This document shows, piece after piece, positions 1-5,064 of a stretch of 5,647 nt of DNA; the first letter of the stretch is position 1; the number at the start of each line of letters is the position of its first letter. The notes beneath the pieces were generated by a model. The model did no database searches. It was not told where the DNA came from and saw only the letters and a program-made list of their open reading frames with translations. The translations under genes and the position numbers were made by a program. The stretch is taken from NCBI RefSeq assembly GCF_938045535.1, contig NZ_CALIMQ010000236.1, positions 1-5,647 of the forward strand, written 5' to 3'. The DNA comes from an uncultured Campylobacter sp. (lineage in GTDB: Bacteria > Campylobacterota > Campylobacteria > Campylobacterales > Campylobacteraceae).

Positions 1-16
1 TTATGTCGTAACCCAT
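1..16 (-). CDS. 5' end of an unidentified gene, cut by the window edge
   Basis: Read on the minus strand, an ATG at 16-14 opens a frame beginning M-G-Y-D-I before the window ends. It is preceded by a purine-rich AAGGGGAG at 27-20, a plausible ribosome binding site, although its GGAG part is only 3 nt from the ATG. The start lies 11 nt after the stop codon of the lipoprotein gene on the same strand, so the two would be co-transcribed. Five residues are too few to name a family. Some flavin/NAD oxidoreductases start with a similar Y-D-I, but so do many other proteins. It could also be a chance ATG. Confidence 0.4.
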
Positions 17-27
17 TTGCTCCCCTT

Positions 28-549
28 CTAATCTTTCAGATCGATCTGCGGCTGCCAATACAGCGACTTTGAAATTTTACGAAATTTCATCGTGGCAGCC
101 AGACCATTTGAGGTGCGGTAGCTAAGCACCAGCTCGTCCTTATCGCTCTTAGGCGCGGTGATCTTGTAGCGGCTTGACCAAGCGATCTTAAAAAGCTCCT
201 TTTGCAAAAGCGGATCTCTGTCGTGCAGCGGCACTACGTTTGCGTCTGCGCCGTTAATCTGCACCGCGCGGATCTGAATCTCTTTAGGATAGGAGGTGAG
301 CAAAAACACCTCGTCTCCAGCGGCGTTTCTAAGCTCGGGCGCGACGGGATTTAGATAGGTCGCCACTGCCAAATAGCGATCGCCCGCGCGCACCGATTCA
401 AATTTTTGCGTGTAGGCTAGAAACTCGTTTTTAAGCGGATCGTGACGGGGATCGTTTACGGAGCAGGAGTTTAAAAAAAATGCCAGCGCGGCTAGGAGCG
501 AGCCCTTTAGCAGGCCGTTTAGCGCGCCGTTAAAATAAAATTTCTTCAT
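28..549 (-). CDS. Predicted outer- or inner-membrane lipoprotein of unknown function (Cj0842-like)
   Basis: A 173-residue protein with a classic lipoprotein signal. It has a basic start (MKK), a hydrophobic stretch at about residues 13-26, and a lipobox L-N-S-C with the lipidated cysteine at 29. The mature part (about 145 residues) is soluble and rich in charged residues, with no membrane segment, no cysteine and no catalytic motif that I recognise. The ATG at 549-547 is well supported by AAGGAA six bases upstream, and any later start would lose the signal peptide. The gene diverges from mobB. C. jejuni, as I remember it, has a hypothetical lipoprotein-like gene (Cj0842) in the same divergent position. 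An ATG downstream at position 16 may continue the transcript. The lipoprotein call is firm; function and sorting to the inner or outer membrane are unknown. Confidence 0.85.
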   Translation of the reverse strand: MKKFYFNGALNGLLKGSLLAALAFFLNSCSVNDPRHDPLKNEFLAYTQKFESVRAGDRYLAVATYLNPVAPELRNAAGDEVFLLTSYPKEIQIRAVQINGADANVVPLHDRDPLLQKELFKIAWSSRYKITAPKSDKDELVLSYRTSNGLAATMKFRKISKSLYWQPQIDLKD

Positions 550-575
550 CGATCTTCCTTTGAAATTTTAGGCGC

Positions 576-581
576 ATTTTA
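576..581 (-). promoter_or_regulatory. Candidate -10 box for the lipoprotein gene
   Basis: On the minus strand TAAAAT, preceded by GT, lies about 27 bases upstream of the lipoprotein ATG. Transcription would start near 569, giving a leader of about 20 nt that carries the AAGGAA ribosome site. As usual in Campylobacter there is no clear -35 box, only A/T-rich runs upstream. Six-base A/T matches are common in this DNA, so this rests on position as much as on sequence. Confidence 0.45.
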
Positions 582-613
582 ACGAATTTTGCTTTTTAAA
601 AGGCTAAATTCGC

Positions 614-619
614 TACAAT
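614..619 (+). promoter_or_regulatory. Candidate -10 box for the mobB-fbp operon
   Basis: TACAAT preceded by GC sits 30 bases before the mobB ATG. Campylobacter sigma-70 promoters typically show a GC/TG-extended TAnAAT and T-rich runs instead of a -35 box, and the TTTTGCTTTTTAAAA stretch at 587-601 fits this. The start of transcription would be near 626. It faces away from the lipoprotein promoter, and the two -10 boxes are about 33 bp apart. Confidence 0.5.
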
Positions 620-649
620 CTGCTCATCTTAAAAAGCCGGATTTTAAAA

Positions 650-1138
650 ATGAAAAGACTTGTTATCGCATTTTCAGGCCCTTCCAACAGCGGCAAAACG
701 ACGCTAATTTGCAAGATCGCTAAAATTTTTATCGCTAGCGGGCTGCGGATTGCGATCGTAAAGCACGATCCGGGCGATAAGGCGCGCTTTGACGTAGAGG
801 GCAAGGACAGCGCCAAATTTAGCGAGCTCGGCGCCGAGACCGTCGTGATGAGCCCTACGCGGACGAGCTATTTTTCGCAGCGCTGTATGCAGATTGACGA
901 GGTCGTGCGGATGCTCGGAGATTTCGATATCCTGCTCGTAGAGGGGCTAAAGACACTGCCGCTGCCGCGCATAAGCTTATTTCGCGACAGGATCGATCCG
1001 GCGTATCTGCCATTTTCGGACGCGATCGCTTCAAATTTAAGCGGCGAGCAGATGGATAAGTTTTGCCGCGTAAATTTTGACATCAACGACGCTGCGGGCA
1101 TTAGCGAATGGATATTAAAAAACGCCAAAAAAATGTAA
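650..1138 (+). CDS. mobB: Molybdopterin-guanine dinucleotide biosynthesis protein MobB
   Basis: A 162-residue P-loop GTPase of the MobB family, of normal length. MobB is an accessory to MobA, which attaches GMP to molybdopterin to make the guanine dinucleotide cofactor of formate dehydrogenase, nitrate reductase and similar enzymes. Visible motifs are Walker A G-PSNS-GKT at 10-17, the family block K39-H-D ... D49-x-x-G-K-D-S55, and the Walker-B-like strand ILLVEGLK at 95-102. The ATG at 650 puts the usual short beta strand directly before the P-loop. No strong Shine-Dalgarno precedes it; the leader is A-rich. It is the first gene of a tight operon, with fbp starting 10 nt after its stop. MobA is not in the window. 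The family call is certain by motif; the in vivo role follows from the family. Confidence 0.93.
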   Translation: MKRLVIAFSGPSNSGKTTLICKIAKIFIASGLRIAIVKHDPGDKARFDVEGKDSAKFSELGAETVVMSPTRTSYFSQRCMQIDEVVRMLGDFDILLVEGLKTLPLPRISLFRDRIDPAYLPFSDAIASNLSGEQMDKFCRVNFDINDAAGISEWILKNAKKM

Positions 1139-1148
1139 AGGAATCAGA

Positions 1149-1997
1149 ATGCAAGAGATCATAAAATCAATCCAAAATATCGCGCTACAAATCGCCGAGG
1201 AGCTGAAATACGCGGACTTCGGCTACACAGATCATCACAACAGCACGGGCGATACGCAGCTCAAACTCGACGTAAAGAGCGACGCCATAATCGAGGCGGA
1301 ATTTCGCAAAAACCCGCTCGTGCGCGCACTAATCAGCGAGGAGAAAGATGAAATTTTAACGCTGCGAGAGGATGCGCGCCTAATCGTCGCTTACGATCCG
1401 CTTGACGGCTCGAGCTTGGTGGACGTAAATTTTGCCGTGGGCTCGATATTTGGCATTTATGAGGATGAAATTTCGCCCGCAAACTTAAAAGCGGCGATCT
1501 ATTGTATCTACGGGCCGCGCCTTGAGATGGTCGTTTGCGAGGATGCGCCGAAGCTTTATCGCCTAAATCGCGAGGGCAAATTTAGCTTCGTAAAATATCT
1601 GCGCCTACAGCAAAAAGGCAAACTAAACGCCACCGGTGCGACGCAAAAGGGCTGGAGCGAGCCGCACCGAAAGCTCGTGCGGGCGCTGTTTGACGAAGGA
1701 TACCGCCTACGATACAGCGGCGCAATGGTAAGCGACCTGCATCAAATTTTATTAAAAGGCGGCGGACTTTTCAGCTACCCCGCTACTAGCGATCATCCGC
1801 ACGGCAAGCTTCGCGTAACCTTCGAAGTGCTACCGTTTGCGTTTATCTTCGAGCGCGCGGGAGGCGCCACCAGCGACGGCGCGAACGGCTCGCTTTTGCA
1901 GCTTAAAATCGAAAAGATCCACCAAAGCACCCCTTGCTTTTTCGGCTCGAAGTACGAGATCGCGAAGATGCATGAAATTTACGGCTGGAAAAACTGA
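1149..1997 (+). CDS. fbp: Fructose-1,6-bisphosphatase, class I
   Basis: A 282-residue cytosolic enzyme that hydrolyses fructose-1,6-bisphosphate to fructose-6-phosphate, the committed step of gluconeogenesis. This is essential in Campylobacter-type organisms that grow on amino and organic acids. Class I signatures are present in order: G34-D ... D41-V-K-S-D45, the metal-binding S63-E-E65, D83-P-L-D-G-S-S89, the substrate loop RYSGAMVSD at 188-196, and the C-terminal KLRVTFE (E226) ... RAGGATSDG to 244. At 282 residues it is shorter than the ~330-residue enzymes of E. coli or plants, and the N-terminal regulatory segment for AMP seems reduced. This matches my memory of Campylobacterota versions (about 280). 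The start has AAAGGAA six bases upstream, partly overlapping the mobB stop. Its stop overlaps the next gene's ATG. Confidence 0.95.
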   Translation: MQEIIKSIQNIALQIAEELKYADFGYTDHHNSTGDTQLKLDVKSDAIIEAEFRKNPLVRALISEEKDEILTLREDARLIVAYDPLDGSSLVDVNFAVGSIFGIYEDEISPANLKAAIYCIYGPRLEMVVCEDAPKLYRLNREGKFSFVKYLRLQQKGKLNATGATQKGWSEPHRKLVRALFDEGYRLRYSGAMVSDLHQILLKGGGLFSYPATSDHPHGKLRVTFEVLPFAFIFERAGGATSDGANGSLLQLKIEKIHQSTPCFFGSKYEIAKMHEIYGWKN

Positions 1998-2206
1998 TGG
2001 CGGATACCGAGGTCGCCGCGCCGCGCGACGTTTACGACGAAATTTTAGATAAAAGCTTAGCCGCGCTGCAAGCGTGCCAAGCCGAGCACAACCTCACCAG
2101 CTGCCTGGAGTGCGAGAAGCTGCTGGATTGCGCGGTGCGCGATAAATACGTCAAGGCAGTTTATGAGAGCATGTCGCACGGCGCGACGGGGGATTTTTCG
2201 TTTTAA
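1997..2206 (+). CDS. Small conserved four-cysteine protein of unknown function (Cj0839c-like)
   Basis: A 69-residue soluble protein. Its ATG shares one base with the fbp stop (TGATG), so translation is very likely coupled; GGAA at 1987-1990 inside fbp may help initiation. The N-terminal third is acidic and helical in appearance. Four cysteines follow at 27, 36, 39 and 45 (C-x8-C-x2-C-x5-C), then a basic/aromatic block RDKYVKAVYESMSHG and a glycine-aromatic tail GDFSF. The C-x2-C pair suggests a metal site (zinc or iron-sulfur) or a redox pair; which one cannot be told. I recall Campylobacterota relatives with the same ending, next to fbp and metG (Cj0839c in C. jejuni). Its composition and position say it is a real gene, not a shadow. 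Function is unknown. Confidence 0.85.
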   Translation: MADTEVAAPRDVYDEILDKSLAALQACQAEHNLTSCLECEKLLDCAVRDKYVKAVYESMSHGATGDFSF

Positions 2207-2222
2207 ATTTAGCTATTGCGAT

Positions 2223-2280
2223 CGCGAAATTTTGCAAAGCAGACTGCTTAAAGCCCTTGCGGCGCGAGGTTTTGCAAAGC
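2223..2280. repeat. Pair of 18-bp imperfect direct repeats
   Basis: CGCGAAATTTTGCAAAGC at 2223-2240 recurs as CGCGAGGTTTTGCAAAGC at 2263-2280, an offset of 40 bases with 16 of 18 identical. Both copies follow closely the stop of the small Cys gene. The GCAAAGC core also occurs in the hairpin after dapE (5018). The role is unknown; local duplication or shared terminator-like material are both possible. Confidence 0.55.
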
Positions 2281-2289
2281 GAGCTTTGC
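2274..2289. repeat. Short perfect inverted repeat downstream of the mobB-fbp operon
   Basis: GCAAAGC and GCTTTGC are separated by GA only. In RNA the innermost pairs would open to give a loop of about four bases or more. GCGC patches on both sides could lengthen the stem. It lies about 70 bases after the last stop of the operon. No T-run follows, so it is not a textbook terminator, but it could be an attenuating or 3'-end protecting structure. Confidence 0.4.
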
Positions 2290-2601
2290 GCGCAAGATCT
2301 CTGCAAACCAGGCTGCGGCGCGAGACTAGCTCGAAATTTGCTCTGCGGTGCAGATTTAATACGGCGCGGCGCGCAGATTCTTGCTTCGCAGCACGGAATT
2401 TGTCCCACTGCGAAACGATAAAATTTACGGCGCAATTTGGCGTCGCGGCGGGACCTGCTCTGCGGCACATCTGTTTTGCGGGCCAGGTTTTGCAGCGGCC
2501 GATAAAATTTAAAATGAGGGCGTAGCCAAATTACGGGCGTGCGGCTAAATTTAAAGCGGGCGCACGATTAAATTTCAGACGCTGCGGCTGGATTTTAAAA
2601 T

Positions 2602-2655
2602 TTGCAGATAAAATTTTAAGGCGCGAAATTTCGCTTCGCAAAATTTTATCTGCAA
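2602..2655. repeat. 54-nt near-perfect palindrome
   Basis: Arms TTGCAGATAAAATTTT (2602-2617) and AAAATTTTATCTGCAA (2640-2655) are exact reverse complements over 16 bases. At the centre sits a second perfect palindrome, GCGAAATTTCGC (2623-2634). Both share the same symmetry axis at 2628/2629. Only the five bases on each side between them (2618-2622 against 2635-2639) are mostly unpaired. It lies mid-way between two operons and in no gene. It could be a bidirectional hairpin, a protein-binding dyad, or the ends of a tiny mobile repeat. Confidence 0.85.
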
Positions 2656-2949
2656 TCATGGGCTGTTGTGAGCGCGGATGCGCGAAATTACGTAAAGCAA
2701 AATTTCGACGGGTTAAATTTTATCGCCGCGATCTTTAAATTTACGCGACTAAAACTTACCGACTTGCGCAAGCCACCGTTCGTCGCCAATCTTTTGCCGG
2801 TTTAAATTTTGCCTTGCGAAATTTAGCTCGCAAACTTAGCGACGCGGCGAGACGGCTGATTTTCCTCGCGAAATTCGAGCCATAAATTTAAAACGCAAAT
2901 TTAAACCGCGATCCGTGCGTTAAAAATTTAAAAGCTAAATTTAAAGCTC

Positions 2950-2981
2950 GGCGAGCATGCGTGCCGCGCGAAGCGCTCGCC
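2950..2981. repeat. Inverted repeat GGCGAGC / GCTCGCC
   Basis: Seven exact base pairs (2950-2956 with 2975-2981) enclose 18 bases that are themselves GC-rich. AAAATTTC follows directly. It lies about 230 bases upstream of the exporter gene and just before another hairpin. The role is unknown. Confidence 0.45.
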
Positions 2982-2989
2982 AAAATTTC

Positions 2990-3018
2990 AAAGCCGAGCG
3001 CGTTACGACGCTCGCTTT
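2990..3018. repeat. Hairpin AAAGC-C-GAGCG / CGCTC-GCTTT
   Basis: Ten base pairs with a single bulged C (2995) and an eight-base loop, followed by an A/T-rich AAAATTTTAAAATT. GC-rich stem plus A/T tail resembles a weak intrinsic terminator in the plus direction, though the tail is not a T-run. It is distant (about 790 bases) from the last plus-strand stop, so termination of the fbp operon here is doubtful. Confidence 0.4.
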
Positions 3019-3104
3019 AAAATTTTAAAATTAAGGCGCATATAGCGGCGGTTGCGTTAAATTTAAAAACCGATTGCAGAGCGCGGAATTTCAGGATCGA
3101 TCCA

Positions 3105-3158
3105 TTCGCGAAGCTGTGCGTCATCGATCTGTTCGCAAAGGCGCGCGTCATCGCTCTA
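3105..3158. repeat. Degenerate 27-bp tandem repeat, two units
   Basis: Positions 3105-3131 and 3132-3158 align without gaps with 21 of 27 bases identical. The shared cores are TTCGC..AG and GCGTCATCG.TCT. A weaker partial match precedes them (GATCGATCC at 3095-3103). The units lie 57 bases before the exporter ATG. Because 27 is a multiple of three, this may be the relic of a coding repeat, but no good frame carries it. Confidence 0.5.
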
Positions 3159-3195
3159 TCTGCAGCGCCGCGCATTGAAATTTTAGAGCAGATTT

Positions 3196-3201
3196 GAGGA
3201 G
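3196..3201 (+). promoter_or_regulatory. Ribosome binding site GAGGAG that decides the exporter start
   Basis: GAGGAG lies 13 bases before the ATG at 3215. A TTG codon at 3194 would open the same frame seven codons earlier, but it overlaps this purine block and so would have no ribosome site of its own. The ATG also gives the N-terminus expected of the family (MQPF..G). The spacing is longer than ideal, so initiation may be modest. Confidence 0.55.
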
Positions 3202-3214
3202 TATAAACAGAGAA

Positions 3215-3811
3215 ATGCAGCCATTCGTACAAGGGGTTTTGATGGGGTTGGGCGTTAGCGTGCCGATCGGCCCGGTAAACGTACTGATAATGTCCTACGC
3301 GCTGCGAAGCTACACCAAGGCGCTGTGCCTGGGCCTCGGCGCCATGAGCGCGGATATGCTGTATCTAGCGCTATCGGCGTTTGGCATATCGCAGTTAGCT
3401 AAAATACCGATCGTTTTTACCTGCGTATCGGTATTTGGCGCATGTTTTTTACTCTACACGGCGTACAAAATCTGGCATGGCGCGACTAGTTCGATGCAGC
3501 CTGTAAGCGTCGAGGCTTGCTCGGGCGCGGCGCTTTACAGCAAAGGCTTTTTGATAAATTTACTAAATCCATACGTCATTATGTTTTGGCTCAGCGTCTC
3601 TGCCGGCACCGCGCGAGCAGATTTCGCGCTTGCCCTTGCGGGGCTTGCAAGCGGAATCTTAGCTTGGATCACGCTTTTTCCGCTTGCGATATATCTAGCC
3701 CGCAGCAAGCTTCCAAACATTGTAGTGCGGGCATTTGCATATATCTCGACGTTTATTTTGACATTTTTTGCGCTAAAGCTTTTATACGCTATAATTTTTG
3801 CTAAAATTTAA
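3215..3811 (+). CDS. LysE/RhtB-family amino-acid exporter
   Basis: From the ATG at 3215 the protein has 198 residues, the usual length of this inner-membrane family, which exports amino acids such as lysine, arginine, threonine or homoserine using the proton gradient. Six hydrophobic segments are visible at about 4-27, 36-57, 64-87, 112-131, 138-160 and 174-195. Family hallmarks are P17-I-G-P-V-N22 in the first helix, G-A-M-S-A-D (42-47) in the second, and N115-L-L-N-P-Y120 at the start of the fourth. The substrate cannot be read from sequence. Fifteen bases separate it from dapE, and C. jejuni has, from memory, the same pair (Cj1049c-Cj1048c). A link to the lysine/diaminopimelate pathway is therefore tempting but is inference. 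No strong promoter is seen upstream. Confidence 0.88.
   Translation: MQPFVQGVLMGLGVSVPIGPVNVLIMSYALRSYTKALCLGLGAMSADMLYLALSAFGISQLAKIPIVFTCVSVFGACFLLYTAYKIWHGATSSMQPVSVEACSGAALYSKGFLINLLNPYVIMFWLSVSAGTARADFALALAGLASGILAWITLFPLAIYLARSKLPNIVVRAFAYISTFILTFFALKLLYAIIFAKI
3790..3795 (+). promoter_or_regulatory. Candidate internal promoter for dapE
   Basis: A perfect TATAAT preceded by GC lies inside the last codons of the exporter gene, 31 bases before the dapE ATG. Transcription would begin near 3802 and include the AAAGGA ribosome site (3815-3820). It could give dapE, an essential-type gene, expression independent of the exporter. The bases also encode the hydrophobic end of the exporter (Y-A-I-I), so the match may be accidental. 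Confidence 0.42.
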
Positions 3812-3826
3812 ACCAAAGGATGGCTT

Positions 3827-5005
3827 ATGAAACCGATTGAAATTCTAAAAGAGCTCATCAAATTCCGCTCGCTCACACCTAGCGACGACGGGGCTTTCAA
3901 CTACGTCTCGATGCTGCTGGCGGACTTTAGCGAGGATAGATTCGAGCTAAACGGCGTAACTAACGCGATTTTTACCAAGCGCTTAGGGCTTGGTCCGCAT
4001 CTATGCTTTGCCGGGCACATCGACGTCGTACCACCGGGCGAGGGCTGGGCGAGCGATCCATTTGTGCCGGTGGAAGCGGATGGCTTTTTATACGGGCGTG
4101 GCGCACAGGATATGAAAAGTGGCATCGCAGCGGCGATCTGCGCGCTAGCGGCGGCACGCGATTTTAAGGGCACGCTAAGCCTGCTGCTAACCAGCGATGA
4201 GGAGGGTGACGGCATCTACGGCACGCGCGAAATGCTCTCTAAATTGCGCGAGCAAGGTGCCCTACCCGACTTCGCAATCGTTGCGGAGCCTACATGCGAA
4301 GTGCGCTTCGGTGATACCATTAAGATCGGCCGTCGCGGCTCGATTAACGGCGTCCTCACACTCACGGGTATCGGCGGGCACGCAGCCTACCCAGATAAAT
4401 GCATCAATCCTGTCCACATTTTAGCGCCAGTGCTTGCAAGTCTTGCGGGGCATGATCTGGACGCGGGTAGCGATGATTTCGCTCCAGCCAAGATAGTCAT
4501 CACCGACATTCGCGGTGGCTCACAGGTCGTAAACGTAACACCCAAGGACGTGCACGTGATGTTTAACGTCCGCGGTGGCGTAGGGCTGGGGCTAGAGGAC
4601 GTGCGAGACTATGTACTGAGGTTATTTGAGCTAGATGCAAAAGACGCGCTGTGCAGCGAAAGTGAATCTTACGGCAAGCTAGAAATGAGCTGCACCGCAC
4701 AGCTGCGAGCAGGCGCGTCGCTACACCTTGCGCTAAAAAGCTCCTCAAAGTCTTTTTTAACTCAACGAAACTCCAAAATCGTGCAAAAACTAAGCGCTAG
4801 CGTGCAGAAGATCTGCGGCGCAGCAGCCGAGCTAAATACCGCAGGCGGCACGAGCGACGCGAGATACTTCGCGGAGTTTGGCGTGGAGACGGCGGAGTTT
4901 GGCGTGCGAAACGACACTATCCATCAGATCAATGAACGTGTAGAGATTAGCGACGTCGAAAATTTAGCTAAAATTTTTAGCGATCTGATAGAAAATTTCG
5001 GCTAA
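3827..5005 (+). CDS. dapE: Succinyl-diaminopimelate desuccinylase
   Basis: A 392-residue M20-family zinc peptidase-like enzyme that removes succinate from N-succinyl-LL-diaminopimelate, on the way to meso-diaminopimelate (cell wall) and lysine. Expected residues are in place: H64-I-D66 (first zinc ligand and partner), GRGAQ-D95-MKSG, S-D-E125-E126-GDG (general base and ligand), AE154PT, GGHAAYP with H185 from the dimerisation domain, GGTSDAR at 340-346 and the last ligand H366. The ATG at 3827 has AAGGA six bases upstream. An ATG at 3820 is out of frame and closes at once. It is longer than the usual 365-377. The surplus sits between about 267 and 300, ahead of the conserved S-F-L-T, where the spacing from N247 is about 63 instead of roughly 40 residues. 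All catalytic residues are kept, so activity is expected. Confidence 0.94.
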   Translation: MKPIEILKELIKFRSLTPSDDGAFNYVSMLLADFSEDRFELNGVTNAIFTKRLGLGPHLCFAGHIDVVPPGEGWASDPFVPVEADGFLYGRGAQDMKSGIAAAICALAAARDFKGTLSLLLTSDEEGDGIYGTREMLSKLREQGALPDFAIVAEPTCEVRFGDTIKIGRRGSINGVLTLTGIGGHAAYPDKCINPVHILAPVLASLAGHDLDAGSDDFAPAKIVITDIRGGSQVVNVTPKDVHVMFNVRGGVGLGLEDVRDYVLRLFELDAKDALCSESESYGKLEMSCTAQLRAGASLHLALKSSSKSFLTQRNSKIVQKLSASVQKICGAAAELNTAGGTSDARYFAEFGVETAEFGVRNDTIHQINERVEISDVENLAKIFSDLIENFG

Positions 5006-5017
5006 TTTAAGAATTTG

Positions 5018-5064
5018 GCAAAGCTGCGTAGATTTTCTTCGTTCTACCAAGCTTTGCTGATTTT
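5018..5064 (+). terminator. Hairpin after dapE, likely transcription terminator
   Basis: GCAAAGCT (5018-5025) pairs exactly with AGCTTTGC (5050-5057). Inside, past a two-by-two mismatch, GTAGA (5028-5032) pairs with TCTAC (5043-5047), leaving a ten-base loop. It begins 12 bases after the dapE stop, and TGATTTTG follows. The T-run is short (four), so it may be a weak or partly Rho-dependent terminator. Confidence 0.5.

Larger units (their letters stand above)
2207..3214. other. About 1 kb intergenic tract, no credible gene, rich in AAATTT and inverted repeats
   Basis: Open frames exist here on both strands, but their translations are runs of Arg/Ala/Cys/Ser with no domain-like pattern, and they lack good ribosome sites. 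I reject them as genes. The DNA alternates GC-rich patches (GCGCG, GCGG) with AAATTT. I count about two dozen AAATTT hexamers in 1 kb, against roughly three in the 1.2 kb of dapE. Inverted repeats are listed separately. In C. jejuni the gene after the small Cys protein is, from memory, metG; nothing resembling it is seen here, even in fragments. The tract may be degraded sequence, an accumulation of structured spacers, or the site of an unrecognised RNA. Confidence 0.7.

Noticed and set aside
2151..2468. Open frames on the minus strand opposite the same area (also 2213-2470)
   Set aside because: Same biased composition, no ribosome site, and overlap with a well-supported gene on the other strand.
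2163..2525. Open frame of 120 codons on the plus strand after the Cys protein gene
   Set aside because: It starts inside the Cys gene in another frame, is Arg/Ala/Cys-rich with no domain-like pattern, and has no ribosome site. It follows from GC-rich DNA with few stops.
2602..2655. Terminal inverted repeats of an insertion sequence
   Set aside because: The arms are only 22 bases apart with no gene between them, and no target-site duplication is visible on the flanks.
3194..3214. TTG start giving the exporter seven extra residues
   Set aside because: The TTG overlaps the GAGGAG ribosome site, and the extra residues (RSINRE) do not fit the family N-terminus, which matches from the ATG at 3215.
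2207..3214. A CRISPR array or tandem-repeat locus, because AAATTT recurs so often
   Set aside because: The hexamers are unevenly spaced, with no constant repeat-spacer unit and no neighbouring cas-like gene.
3017..3232. 71-codon minus-strand frame upstream of the exporter
   Set aside because: Its internal repetition (FANRSM / FANGSI) comes from the 27-bp DNA repeat, and it overlaps the exporter start; there is no supporting ribosome site.
3900..4215. Minus-strand frame opposite the start of dapE
   Set aside because: Proline/serine-rich shadow of the dapE coding strand; dapE itself carries all its catalytic residues.
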